Below the pieces are notes generated by a model. It saw nothing but the letters and a program-made list of their open reading frames with translations. It was not told the origin of the DNA and did not search any database. The translations under genes and the position numbers were made by a program. 64,000 nucleotides of DNA from contig JAFUTH010000024.1 in NCBI GenBank assembly GCA_017484285.1, forward strand, positions 1 to 64,000. The letters run 5' to 3'. Below, in pieces: positions 16,636 to 25,642 of this stretch; position 1 is the first letter of the stretch; every line of letters starts with the position of its first letter. This stretch comes from Treponema sp. Its GTDB lineage: Bacteria > Spirochaetota > Spirochaetia > Treponematales > Treponemataceae.

Positions 16636-19600
16636 TTAGAATGCGAACTTCCAAGATAGCGTCATCGATGTGGAAGGCACGAATGTGTTCAAAAGACCTT
16701 TCTGCAAAGACGAGAGGTCGGGAGCGACACCGAGACGGATATTCACGAACGGCGAAGCCATCTCAAAACCAAGTTCGGGCTGGAATACGATGCCTGTCGT
16801 CGATTGCCTGTCCTCAATTTTGCTCTCATCATACGTCCACTGAAGCAGTGAATCCACATAAATCGAACTACCGAAGTACTTACCAAAGTAAACAGTTGAA
16901 TTGTCCACAAAGTTACCAATAGAAATCTGTTTATTCTTTGAGTCTTCATCCATGCTCAACTTCAATGAGTTCTGCAAGACGTTCGTTCGAATGGAAAATA
17001 TATCAAAATTCATCATTTCACGCAACGTATTCTCAATCCGGCGCATGACCGTCGCCTGCACGAAGTAATCGCCACCCGCTACCGCGAGAGATGCCACACT
17101 GTCCGAGTCGCCCGAGACAACCTGACCGAGCAATTCCATGATTTCTTTTTCGGATTTCGCCGGATTCGCGGAGAACGTCGGATTGAACTGGCTGACACTC
17201 TGATTGTTCGCCGAGAGAATAATCGTCACCATATTGCCGTTGTCGTCGCGCTCACGCGTCTCTGCGCGCACCGTCACCTTCGGATCGAGCGAATCCTTCG
17301 ACTCATTGAACACAATGCGGCCTTGTTTCATATAGAAGTTTCTGTTCAGCCATGCAATTTCGCCGCCACGGAGCACAATATCGCTCTTGAATTCAAAGTC
17401 ACCGGTATAGGAGTCAAAGAAGAGAGAAATCGGCGTTCCGGGCGCAACGACACCGCGCATAAACGGATTGAACAGCATCTGAACCTTCTGACCGACGATG
17501 ATGTCGAAATCGACGGTTACATTTAGCTCAGACGATTCTTCCTCCTCCTGCTTATTCTTGTTTTTCTTCAAATCGGGAACGGATGCGAGGATATTATCAA
17601 GAGAAAACTGATTCTGGAGTGAGGTCGCAACAATCTCGACATCAGTGTTGTCCGCGATGACGAAACCGGAAACACTTACGTCGCGCGGAAACGTAAAATT
17701 CAAATCAAGGTTTCCGCTCGCCAAGCCCTTTGCATGGATAAACGGGAATGACAAATCGAGCGGCACCTTTCGGTTATCGTCGATGTCGATTTTCAATTCA
17801 AGCGCGCTCGGAAGCCACTTGTTGAATTCCATGCGATACTCGACCGTCGCGAAGCCCTTTCCGACGCTCACCGTCGTCGGCTCCACGCGCGCCTCACCAT
17901 CCGCAACCGTCATGATAACCTTGTCCGCGTGCAAATAATTCTGCGAAATGTACGAGATGAGGAAGTTCGGGTGAGAAACGCTCAACGCGCCCGTATACTC
18001 AGGGTCTGTCATCAGTCCGCTGATTCTGAGCGCACCCGTCAGGACACCATAATTGAAATAGACGAATGGAATCTCAACTTCGGAGCAGATAAATTTCATG
18101 TCAGCGACGATGCCGGTAATGTCGATGTTGAGCCGATTCTGTTGTATTGAGCCGGCGACATTCATGCGAATCGGACTCTTCTTTCCCGTCGCCGCATAAA
18201 TCTCGCCATCAGTCGTATACGATGCCGTAAATCCATCAGACTTATCGGTCATAATGTCAAAGCGCCCCGGCGTATGCAATGCGCTCAGGAACAACGGGAA
18301 ATCGCTGTTGAAGAACGTGCCCGTGATGAGCGGAGATGAGACCGTCACTGAGTAGAAATCGGGAACAGAGAATCGTTTGCCCGTTGGCTCGCCCTCAAGC
18401 GAAATCGTAAACGGCGCGTGAATCGACTTCTCAAGGATAGAGACATCTATTGTCACATCAGCTTTTCCCGAAAAGGCGAGCGGGTCGAAAAATGCGTTGA
18501 CGTCCTTTATCTCAAGCGCGCCCCACGAGAAATTCAAATTGTCGAGGTTCACGCCCGTATCATCAAGCACGATGCCGCCACTCGCCACAAGCGGATAGCC
18601 TGAAAGCAACAGGGAAGAACGGTGCAACTGAACCGAGACGAATGGATTGTCCACCGTACCCGTCGCCGTCAAATCAGCAGAAATCGTGTTGTCGGGATTT
18701 TGGAGCGAGAGAAAGCGCGAGGCAGGGAACGAATCGACAGACAGCTCGACCGCCATGTAGAAGTCATTTTTCAGCGCATCAGCAGAAAACGGAAGCTGCG
18801 ACGGATTCGTAAAATCCGCTGACAGCGAAAGCCGCTCAGACGTAATCGGGCTCTCCGCCTGCAACAACAGATGAATCGAGTCAAAGATGCTTCCGTTCAA
18901 GTTCCAGACGATGCTGCCATTTCCCTCAAGCGACGAAGTATTGTCCGTGTACGCGAGCGTATCGAGAACAAAACCGTGCTTGTTCGCCGTGCCCGAAAGC
19001 GCAAAGTGCGGATTGAACTGCAAATTGAGCGACGGCTCTTCAATCTCAAGGCTGATGATATTCGCCTCGAAACCTTCCGTTTTGCTCCAATAGATGATTG
19101 AGTTCGTCGATGCGGCAAAGACATTTTTTCCCACGCTAAACGGCAGGCCATCGAACTGAAGCGTCGCGCCAATCTGCTCATCAATCGAGACAATCGCGTC
19201 AAAATTGTAGTCACCCGAAATTGAAATCCACTGCGGCGTAAAATTTCCGAAGAAGCGGTAGGGAATCGAGTTGACCGCAAAGTCGCCGTTGAACGAGAAT
19301 TCGCGGAACATATCGGCGAATTCGACCGAAATCTCTGCGTGTGCCGACTGTTTGCCGAACTGCAAATCGAATTGAGAAAGCTGCAACGTCTCTTTTGAGC
19401 CATCGACCGCAAAAATCAAAAGCTGTCGGTCTTTCTCCGTATTCGCAAAAAGACAGTACGGCGCGTTGACAGAAAAATCCTTAAAATCACTCGAAACATA
19501 GGCATCCGTCGTAAAGATAAACGGTCGGACACTCGAAGCGATGCTTTCCATCAGCCCGCGCTGATCGGCTGGCAAAAAGAACGCCACCGTGTCAACGAGA

Positions 19601-21123
19601 CTGTCAGCAAAGATGTTCGAGAACGAAATGCTCGTCTGCACGAATTTTTCGTCTCCCGTAAGGAAACTACCTTCAATCTGCAAGCGACCAGTTTCGTCAA
19701 AATCGGGATGCGCGTAATCAAGCAATTCAAACTGGAAATCCACCGACGATGAGCCGGGAAACACCGTCAGCTGCAACGCGTTAAAGCTCTTTTCGCCGAG
19801 GAAAATCTGCGGCGCGAAGCACATGAAGCCGTTTTGATACGGGTCGACAAACACTTCCGTCGAGACGATGCTGCCATTCGAAAGCACAAAATAATCAAGC
19901 GTAAACGTCCCCGATGGCTGCAACCGAGCAATGTCAAATTCTCCCGCAAACGCCGCACTGACGAACGAGCTGTCCACGCTGACACGAGAGATATTCACCC
20001 TGTCCTCGCCACCGTCGAATTTGAGCACGAGCGAAGCCGGCTCTCCGAAGAGTTTTTTCGACACGTCGACCGACAGATTCGAGCGGTACATAATCATATC
20101 GCGCGTCAGCCTGCCCGAAACGCTTCCCGTAACGAGCGAGCCGTCGATTTTCTGCATCATTTCATTTTTCCGCCGAATCGAAACGAGCTTGAACGGATTG
20201 AATTTATCAAAATCGCCCGAGAATACGACACTTCCCGTCGCAACATCAAACGTCGCAAAAAGCGAAAACGGCAAGACCGTACGCATCGAGCGGACTTCCA
20301 GCTTTTCATCCGTGTAATTCACGAGCACGCTCAGGTTCGACACCGAATAATCGGCACCGCTGCTCCCCGAAAGACTGACGAATGCGGAACTGCCCTCCAG
20401 GTCCGGATAGAACGTTCCCTTGAGTGAAAAACCGCAGGCAACAGACGTGTCATGCCCCAGCGTTTGAATTCGGTTTGTTTTGTAGAGCAGTTTTCCCGAC
20501 GTATTGATGTTCGCGCCGTCTGAAAACGAAAAGTCCTTGAGTTTGAGGCTTTTGAGCGTGGCAACGACGTCTTGATTCTCATCAGAATAGTGAAGCGCGA
20601 TATTTTTTATCGAAATGTCGAGCGGAATATCAAACTCTCGATCCACGAACTGGATTTTCGTGCCTTTCTCAGCGGTAAGCAAATCTGTCTCGGCGTTTTT
20701 CTTTTGATTTTCCAAAAGCGTTTTTATTTTATCGATGAATTGCGAATCCTTCACCGCATCGTATTCTACCGTCACACCGTTGAGCGAAAGTTCTTTGAGC
20801 GCGACTGTCGGGGTCTTCGAGAAAAAACCTGACACATTGTACGAAATTCCCGCCCGCTTGATAGTCAGGATTCTGCTTTTCGTCGCGACATCATACACAC
20901 CGATGTTCTTGAAATTCACGCCGATGAAAATAGACGGCGAAAGCGACTGGTAGGAGACAGCAAGCCCCGTTTCGTTTTCAAGCCGCTCGGAAAGCGTCGA
21001 TTCAAATTCAGACAATGCCTCGTCGATACGCAGATAGACCGGCCGCACGAGCGCGAGGACTGCGATGAGGAGGAGAATAAAAATCGAACTTCCGAGGCTT
21101 ACGCCGAAAATCTTAGACTTCAT
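16636..21123 (-). CDS. tamB: TamB-like translocation and assembly module protein
   Basis: 1495 aa. A single N-terminal membrane anchor (about residues 8-27) is followed by a very long beta-rich region and a C-terminal TamB/DUF490 domain (about 1150-1495) with GGEIAWLNRNFYMKQG and KSEKEIMELLGQ. TamB-like proteins span the periplasm and are linked to outer-membrane protein assembly and lipid transport. It heads the tamB-bamA-skp-mutS unit. No clear Shine-Dalgarno site; a sigma-28-like -10 lies upstream. Confidence 0.9.
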   Translation of the reverse strand: MKSKIFGVSLGSSIFILLLIAVLALVRPVYLRIDEALSEFESTLSERLENETGLAVSYQSLSPSIFIGVNFKNIGVYDVATKSRILTIKRAGISYNVSGFFSKTPTVALKELSLNGVTVEYDAVKDSQFIDKIKTLLENQKKNAETDLLTAEKGTKIQFVDREFDIPLDISIKNIALHYSDENQDVVATLKSLKLKDFSFSDGANINTSGKLLYKTNRIQTLGHDTSVACGFSLKGTFYPDLEGSSAFVSLSGSSGADYSVSNLSVLVNYTDEKLEVRSMRTVLPFSLFATFDVATGSVVFSGDFDKFNPFKLVSIRRKNEMMQKIDGSLVTGSVSGRLTRDMIMYRSNLSVDVSKKLFGEPASLVLKFDGGEDRVNISRVSVDSSFVSAAFAGEFDIARLQPSGTFTLDYFVLSNGSIVSTEVFVDPYQNGFMCFAPQIFLGEKSFNALQLTVFPGSSSVDFQFELLDYAHPDFDETGRLQIEGSFLTGDEKFVQTSISFSNIFADSLVDTVAFFLPADQRGLMESIASSVRPFIFTTDAYVSSDFKDFSVNAPYCLFANTEKDRQLLIFAVDGSKETLQLSQFDLQFGKQSAHAEISVEFADMFREFSFNGDFAVNSIPYRFFGNFTPQWISISGDYNFDAIVSIDEQIGATLQFDGLPFSVGKNVFAASTNSIIYWSKTEGFEANIISLEIEEPSLNLQFNPHFALSGTANKHGFVLDTLAYTDNTSSLEGNGSIVWNLNGSIFDSIHLLLQAESPITSERLSLSADFTNPSQLPFSADALKNDFYMAVELSVDSFPASRFLSLQNPDNTISADLTATGTVDNPFVSVQLHRSSLLLSGYPLVASGGIVLDDTGVNLDNLNFSWGALEIKDVNAFFDPLAFSGKADVTIDVSILEKSIHAPFTISLEGEPTGKRFSVPDFYSVTVSSPLITGTFFNSDFPLFLSALHTPGRFDIMTDKSDGFTASYTTDGEIYAATGKKSPIRMNVAGSIQQNRLNIDITGIVADMKFICSEVEIPFVYFNYGVLTGALRISGLMTDPEYTGALSVSHPNFLISYISQNYLHADKVIMTVADGEARVEPTTVSVGKGFATVEYRMEFNKWLPSALELKIDIDDNRKVPLDLSFPFIHAKGLASGNLDLNFTFPRDVSVSGFVIADNTDVEIVATSLQNQFSLDNILASVPDLKKNKNKQEEEESSELNVTVDFDIIVGQKVQMLFNPFMRGVVAPGTPISLFFDSYTGDFEFKSDIVLRGGEIAWLNRNFYMKQGRIVFNESKDSLDPKVTVRAETRERDDNGNMVTIILSANNQSVSQFNPTFSANPAKSEKEIMELLGQVVSGDSDSVASLAVAGGDYFVQATVMRRIENTLREMMNFDIFSIRTNVLQNSLKLSMDEDSKNKQISIGNFVDNSTVYFGKYFGSSIYVDSLLQWTYDESKIEDRQSTTGIVFQPELGFEMASPFVNIRLGVAPDLSSLQKGLLNTFVPSTSMTLSWKFAF

Positions 21124-21155
21124 ATAAAAAAAATTCAGAGACTTCTTCTCTTCAA

Positions 21156-21163
21156 ATATCGGC
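21156..21163 (-). promoter_or_regulatory. Possible sigma-28-type -10 element for tamB
   Basis: Minus strand GCCGATAT, with TAAA 13 bp upstream rather than the usual 15. The weak -35 spacing keeps this tentative. It would give a leader of about 26 nt. Confidence 0.3.
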
Positions 21164-21187
21164 AGAAATCGAGTTTTTTACTATAAT
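21159..21187 (+). promoter_or_regulatory. Promoter of tmk
   Basis: TCGGCA (21159-21164), 17 bp, TATAAT (21182-21187). The -10 is perfect and the -35 is 4/6. The -35 overlaps the proposed tamB -10 on the other strand. Confidence 0.5.
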
Positions 21188-21226
21188 TGATTTCGAAAGT
21201 AAAAAACACTGATTTGGAGAAAAGTT

Positions 21227-21850
21227 ATGATTTTAAAAAATTTTATTGTCTTCGAGGGAATCGACGGCGCGGGCACGAGCACACAGATTGAGATTCTCAA
21301 AAAACGCGATGATGCAGACCGATTTTTCTTTACGACCGAACCCACCGACAGCGAAACGGGAAAATTCCTGCGCAAAATGCTCAAAGGCGATGTAGAATTA
21401 GACCCGCGCACGAGCGCATTTTTGTTCGCTGCTGACCGAAACGAGCACTTGTACGGAACGGGCGGCACGAACTGCGGCGTGGTTGCACAGGCTCAGAGCG
21501 GCAAAATCGTCGTGAGCGACCGCTACCTTTTCTCAAGCCTCACCTACCAGAGCGTCACCTGCGGAGATGAACTTCCGCGCCGCTTAAACGAAGGCTTTCC
21601 GCTCCCCGAAATTTTGTTCTTCTTCGACATCGACCCCGAAATTTCTTTACAGCGCGTGCTCGGTCGTGGCGAAACTGAAATCTACGAAAAACTAGACTTC
21701 CAAAAAGCCACCGCCGCGCGCTACCGCAACGTGATTGCAGAATACGAGCGCATGAACACAGGAATGAAAATCGTGCGCCTCGACGCAAGCCAAAGCGTGG
21801 AAAAAATCGCAGAAATTATTACAAAAGAATTAGATTTTCTCCGCCGATAA
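21227..21850 (+). CDS. tmk: Thymidylate kinase
   Basis: 207 aa. Phosphorylates dTMP to dTDP. P-loop FEGIDGAGTSTQ at residues 8-19, the DRY motif in VSDRYLFSSLTYQS, and a LID region (GRGETEIYEKLDFQK). A GGAG site is 9 nt before the ATG. The last codons contain the sigma-28-like -10 of the next gene. Confidence 0.93.
   Translation: MILKNFIVFEGIDGAGTSTQIEILKKRDDADRFFFTTEPTDSETGKFLRKMLKGDVELDPRTSAFLFAADRNEHLYGTGGTNCGVVAQAQSGKIVVSDRYLFSSLTYQSVTCGDELPRRLNEGFPLPEILFFFDIDPEISLQRVLGRGETEIYEKLDFQKATAARYRNVIAEYERMNTGMKIVRLDASQSVEKIAEIITKELDFLRR
21823..21850 (+). promoter_or_regulatory. Sigma-28-type promoter inside the tmk 3' end
   Basis: AAAAGAAT (21823-21830), 12 bp, GCCGATAA (21843-21850). The -10 is a perfect sigma-28 match but the -35 is only partial. 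It ends 8 nt before the ATG at 21859. Confidence 0.45.
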
Positions 21851-21858
21851 TCAACGAG

Positions 21859-22473
21859 ATGAAAAAGAAATTTCTCACGGCGGTGATTGCCGCTTGTATT
21901 GCGATTTTCTCAATTCAGAGCGCGAGTGCGTACATGGTCAAGTATAAAGAGGACTATTACAAGCTCTTCCACGTGCATTACCAGCAGTACCCCGATGACG
22001 TAATCGAAAACATCTACTGGCTTGAGCATGCGGTTAAGGCGGACTTCTGCAATCCGCTCTACGCGCCCGTCAAAATCAACAACGAGCAAGATTGGGAAAA
22101 ATACCGCTATCTCTTTATGATGCATATAAATCTCAAGCTGATTGAGCAGCACATGCGGCTCGGTCGCACCTACGACAAGCAGGTCGCGCACTTTTATGAC
22201 GCGCCGTGGCGAGACGCGTACATCGAAAACCTGAACAAAGCAAAATCGTGTTACGAAGCGGGCTTGTACTATTGGAGAGAAGCAAAACTCTGGGCAGAAA
22301 AAGCGAATGTGGGAAAATTCAAATTCCTGTTTTTGCAAGACATTCAAAACTGGGAAGACGAGCGCGAGCGAATCGGAAACGGCAAACTCGACTACGAAAA
22401 GATTCTGACCCGCGAGCTCACCCGCGTAAACAAAGTGATTGAAGAATTCGAAAAAATGAACAAGGAGTATTAA
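21859..22473 (+). CDS. Exported protein of unknown function
   Basis: 204 aa with a clear signal peptide (cleavage expected after SASA, about residue 24). The mature part is helical and rich in Tyr, Trp and charged residues, with no motif I recognise. It starts 8 bp after tmk. No convincing ribosome binding site is present; the perfect GCCGATAA box 8 nt upstream suggests an independent leaderless transcript under flagellar-type control. The stop codon directly abuts a 10-bp-word repeat. Confidence 0.75.
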   Translation: MKKKFLTAVIAACIAIFSIQSASAYMVKYKEDYYKLFHVHYQQYPDDVIENIYWLEHAVKADFCNPLYAPVKINNEQDWEKYRYLFMMHINLKLIEQHMRLGRTYDKQVAHFYDAPWRDAYIENLNKAKSCYEAGLYYWREAKLWAEKANVGKFKFLFLQDIQNWEDERERIGNGKLDYEKILTRELTRVNKVIEEFEKMNKEY

Positions 22474-22697
22474 ATCCACAGATTTACACAGATGAGCGCA
22501 GATTATATTTTTGAAGGGGGAAGTCTCCCCCTACGCGCCCACTCCGTTGGTCGCTACCCTCTCTACGGGGTACGGTTCAGGCATAGCCTTCACCGAGACT
22601 CGCTCAAAACCTGTCTCGCAGGTTTTGCCCCTGTCGGGTCGCTCCCTACCCCGTAACGCCCCTTTTTAATCTGTGAAAATCATGCTAATCTGTGGAT
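22474..22697. repeat. Palindromic word repeat, 10-bp class (copy 1), with a GC-rich insert
   Basis: Left arm 22474-22503 is three successive 10-mers ending in CAGAT (atccacagat, ttacacagat, gagcgcagat). Right arm 22668-22697 carries the complement (aatctgtgaa, a degenerate word, aatctgtgga). The left arm begins at the base after the stop codon of the previous gene. Related copies are at 37220 and 56601. Confidence 0.75.
22514..22663. repeat. GC-rich spacer with hairpins, possible truncated repeat
   Basis: Non-coding, more GC-rich than the flanks. It contains three short perfect hairpins (GGGGGA/TCCCCC at 22516, TACCC/GGGTA near 22555, AAAACCTG/CAGGTTTT at 22606-22626). An 11-mer GTCGCTCCCTA (22638-22648) recurs in reverse complement at 32520-32530, suggesting a dispersed element. 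No gene seen. Confidence 0.4.
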
Positions 22698-22712
22698 AAA
22701 AATGAGGGAACT

Positions 22713-23885
22713 ATGACATTTGACGAAAAAGACATCATCTACCCGCCGGTTCACCCTGGCACTGACCGCACGTTTATCCGCTTTTATGACGGCGAAATTG
22801 ACTTGAACTCGATTTTTTACTCTGCCGAAAAGGAAACGCTCCCACAGCGCATTTTCGTGACGGACACAAGCGTGGGCGCGTTGCCGGCTTTGCGTTCGTT
22901 CATTGATTTTTTCCGCGGCGAGGATTTTTCTCACCCGAAGATTGAGGCGGGCTTTGTGGGGAAGCGCGGAAAGGATGTGCTTTTGATTTTGGGCGCGGGC
23001 GAGCCGTTCAAGACGATTGAAAGCGTGCTTGCGATTGTAAAAGCCGCGCTCGACAATAACGGCCAACGGTCGGCGGTGTTCGTGGGAATCGGCGGCGGCG
23101 TAATCACCGATATGACGGCGTTCGCGGCTTCGATTTTTAAGCGCGGCGCACACTGCGAGCTTGTTCCCACCACGCTCCTTTCGATGGTTGACGCGGCGGT
23201 GGGAGGAAAAACGGGCTGTGATTTTGATTCTTACAAGAACATGATTGGCTCGTTCTTCCCTGCACAGAAAATCCACATCTGCCCGCGCTTTATCGAAAGC
23301 CTTCCTCAGCATGAATATCGCTCTGGCATGGCGGAAGTGGTGAAGACGGCTTTGCTCTACTCGCCTGAATTGTACGAAAAACTTGAGAAATGCCCCGAAA
23401 TCTTAAACGACCGAAAAAATTCGCTCGTGGCAGAGGCAATCAGAATCTGCGTGAACGCAAAGGCAAAGGTCGTGGAGCAGGATTTGACCGAAAAAAATAT
23501 CCGTATGCAGCTGAATTTGGGGCACACATTCGGGCATGCGCTTGAAAGCATGGCGGGGCTTGGAGTGGTGACACACGGAGACGGGGTTGCCTGGGGCATG
23601 GCTCGTGCGGCGGATTTGAGCCAGCGGCTCGGTCTTTGCACGAAGGAATATGCCGACAGAGTGAAAAAATGCCTCGCCTCTTTCGGCTGGGAAACTTCGC
23701 CCGTTCATCCAGAAATGAAGAAAAAATTCAGTTCCGACGAAAAAATTGCAAAAGTCCTCTTGAACGCGATGAAAAAAGACAAGAAAAATTCGAGCGACAA
23801 AGTACGGTTCATTTTGCAATCAAATGTGGGCGAAACGGTGATTACCGAAGTTCCCGAAGCGGATATTCTCGCGGTACTCAAATAG
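22713..23885 (+). CDS. aroB: 3-dehydroquinate synthase
   Basis: 390 aa. Second step of the shikimate pathway, an NAD- and metal-dependent cyclisation. Signatures: GIGGGVITDMTAFAASIFKRG, PTTLLSMVDAAVGGKTG, the metal-binding RSGMAEVVK Glu and the LNLGHTFGHALE and HGDGVAWGM histidines. The ATG at 22713 follows a GAGGG site; an earlier in-frame GTG lies inside the repeat arm and is rejected. No other aro genes are nearby. Confidence 0.93.
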   Translation: MTFDEKDIIYPPVHPGTDRTFIRFYDGEIDLNSIFYSAEKETLPQRIFVTDTSVGALPALRSFIDFFRGEDFSHPKIEAGFVGKRGKDVLLILGAGEPFKTIESVLAIVKAALDNNGQRSAVFVGIGGGVITDMTAFAASIFKRGAHCELVPTTLLSMVDAAVGGKTGCDFDSYKNMIGSFFPAQKIHICPRFIESLPQHEYRSGMAEVVKTALLYSPELYEKLEKCPEILNDRKNSLVAEAIRICVNAKAKVVEQDLTEKNIRMQLNLGHTFGHALESMAGLGVVTHGDGVAWGMARAADLSQRLGLCTKEYADRVKKCLASFGWETSPVHPEMKKKFSSDEKIAKVLLNAMKKDKKNSSDKVRFILQSNVGETVITEVPEADILAVLK

Positions 23886-23895
23886 GATTTTCGAC

Positions 23896-25074
23896 ATGAA
23901 CAGCGAGCATTACTTTGACTGGGCGGCGACAGCCCCCTGTGACGAGCAGATTTTGCGCGATTCTTTAGAAATTGCGATTCAATATGACGGAAACCCTTCT
24001 TCCACGCACAAAACGGGAAGCGAGGCTCGGAAGATTCTTGAAGCGGCGCGGGAAAACTGCGCAAAATCGCTCGGCGTACGGGCAAACCAAGTGTTTTTCA
24101 CTTCGGGCGGCACGGAAAGCGACCACATTCCCCTGCTCTCCGTTTTGAATTCGCCCGCACGAACAGGAAGAATTATCCTCAGTGCGATTGAGCACCCTGC
24201 CCTGCGCGAAGAATGTGCCCTGCTCAAAAAGCTCGGATTTGATGTGGTGAGCATAACGCCCGACAAAAACGGCTTTGTTTCGCCCCAGTCAATTGTTGAA
24301 AATCTCACAAGCGACACGCTCTTTGTGACGGTAATGGCAGTGAACAACGAGACGGGCTGCATTCAGCCAATCTACGAAATTGCCGACGCGCTCACAAAAG
24401 CCAGCAACGGCAAGCGAAAGCCGCACTTTCATGTGGACTGCGTGCAAGCGGCAGGGAAAATCCCGCTCGATTTGCGCCACGCGGGAATCGACTCGGCGGC
24501 ACTGAGCGCGCACAAGATTTCAGGCCCGCGCGGAATCGGCATTTTGTATCTCGCACGACCGCTCAACTCTTTTTTGGTCGGTGGCGGACAGGAGCAGAAC
24601 ATCAGGAGCGGCACGGAAAATCTCTTCGGCGCGGTTGCCTTCTCAAAATGCTTGGAAAAATTTTATCTGAACAAGAAAAATGAAGCGGCGCAAAAACGAT
24701 TTGAAGAACAAAAAGCATGGACGCGCGATTTTTTGAAAAAACTAAAGGAAATCGAGCGATGCCGCCTTGTGCCAGAACTGCGCGAAGATTTTTCGGAAAG
24801 CACGGAAGCACGATTCAGCCCGTGGGTCGTGCAGGCGGCGTTTATAGGAATCCCCGGAAATGTGATGGTGCGCGCGCTTGACGCAAAAGGATTCTGCATT
24901 TCAACGGGAAGCGCGTGCTCCGCCAAAAAGCAGAGCCGCCCGATTCTCGCCGCCATGAACGCAAGCCGCGAAATCCAAGACAGTGCGGTCAGGTTCAGCT
25001 TCGGCGCATTCACGACAAAAAAAGCAATGGACGAGCTGGCAGAAGCCGTGAAAGAAATTGTATCGGCATTTTAA
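23896..25074 (+). CDS. Cysteine desulfurase (NifS/IscS family)
   Basis: 392 aa PLP enzyme. It liberates sulfur from cysteine for iron-sulfur clusters or thio-modification. PLP lysine in LSAHKISGPRG, catalytic Cys in STGSACSAKKQ, plus the HVDCVQAAGK motif. The usual GGTESNN reads GGTESDH. No scaffold protein or thiolase partner is adjacent. It starts 10 bp after aroB, so the two are likely co-transcribed. It cannot be assigned to IscS, NifS or a tRNA-thiolation role from sequence alone. Confidence 0.88.
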   Translation: MNSEHYFDWAATAPCDEQILRDSLEIAIQYDGNPSSTHKTGSEARKILEAARENCAKSLGVRANQVFFTSGGTESDHIPLLSVLNSPARTGRIILSAIEHPALREECALLKKLGFDVVSITPDKNGFVSPQSIVENLTSDTLFVTVMAVNNETGCIQPIYEIADALTKASNGKRKPHFHVDCVQAAGKIPLDLRHAGIDSAALSAHKISGPRGIGILYLARPLNSFLVGGGQEQNIRSGTENLFGAVAFSKCLEKFYLNKKNEAAQKRFEEQKAWTRDFLKKLKEIERCRLVPELREDFSESTEARFSPWVVQAAFIGIPGNVMVRALDAKGFCISTGSACSAKKQSRPILAAMNASREIQDSAVRFSFGAFTTKKAMDELAEAVKEIVSAF

Positions 25075-25076
25075 AT

Positions 25077-25154
25077 TTCTCACAGAGATACAGAGTTCAC
25101 AGAGAGCTTATTACCTATAAAAAATTCTCTGTGTCCTCTTTTGCTCTGTGAGGA
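25077..25154. repeat. Palindromic word repeat, 9-bp class (copy 1)
   Basis: The left arm has CACAGAG, TACAGAG and CACAGAG at 25081, 25089 and 25098. The right arm has CTCTGTG at 25127 and 25144 with a degenerate word between. It fills the space between two convergent genes, lies within about 6 bp of both stop codons, and could act as a bidirectional terminator. Confidence 0.75.
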
Positions 25155-25158
25155 TTTT

Positions 25159-25557
25159 TTAGTCTTCTTTTTTAGATTTGATGTGAATCACTTTGCCCGT
25201 GCGCTTGATGCCATCGTCTTTTTTTTCTTCGCCTTTTTTGCGGTAGACTTTTTTGTCGCTTCCGCCGCCGAGCGCATATTTTGCTTCTTTTGCGGCTTTG
25301 ATTTCGGCACGGCGTTTTGCGCGCTCTTTGCGTTCTTTTTCGATGAATTTGAGGGAGTCGTCGAGACCTGCGAGCACTTTCTGCATGTCCTCGGCAAAAA
25401 TTGAAATCTGGTGGCGGTCAAAATCAGCACCGTCGCCCTTCTTGCTCTCTACAATCTGCAAAAATACATCACCAGCCCGATTTTCTTTGACATTGAAAAA
25501 ATAAGAGCGGTTATCCAACAAAACCTGAGTAGTAAAAAGTTCTCCACGGATGCTCAT
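25159..25557 (-). CDS. PUR-domain (DUF3276) nucleic-acid-binding protein, BpuR-like
   Basis: 132 aa. The N-terminal two thirds match the PUR-alpha-like fold: GELFTTQVLLDNRSYFFNVKEN, a strand LQIVESKK and an acidic helix ISIFAEDMQKVL. A Lys-rich tail follows (about 85-132). The Borrelia homologue BpuR binds DNA and RNA and regulates genes. The ATG at 25557 follows an AAGGAAGG site; a longer reading frame upstream would read through the promoter. Confidence 0.8.
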   Translation of the reverse strand: MSIRGELFTTQVLLDNRSYFFNVKENRAGDVFLQIVESKKGDGADFDRHQISIFAEDMQKVLAGLDDSLKFIEKERKERAKRRAEIKAAKEAKYALGGGSDKKVYRKKGEEKKDDGIKRTGKVIHIKSKKED

Positions 25558-25597
25558 GTGACCCTTCCTTAAACATGTGATTTGAAATATGAGTAGT

Positions 25598-25626
25598 TTT
25601 ATACCATACTCTGCGGTTTTACGCAA
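25598..25626 (-). promoter_or_regulatory. Promoter of the PUR-domain gene
   Basis: Minus strand TTGCGT (25621-25626), 17 bp, TATAAA (25598-25603). It lies in the short gap after rnhB, so the PUR gene can be transcribed on its own. Confidence 0.65.
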
Positions 25627-25642
25627 GTGGGGAAAAACTCAT

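Noticed and set aside
22692..22712. GTG at 22692 as the aroB start
   Set aside because: It lies in the arm of a repeat, and the ATG at 22713 has a GAGGG site.
22474..25154. The word repeats as a CRISPR array
   Set aside because: Units are only 7-10 bp with no spacers of regular length, and no cas genes are present.
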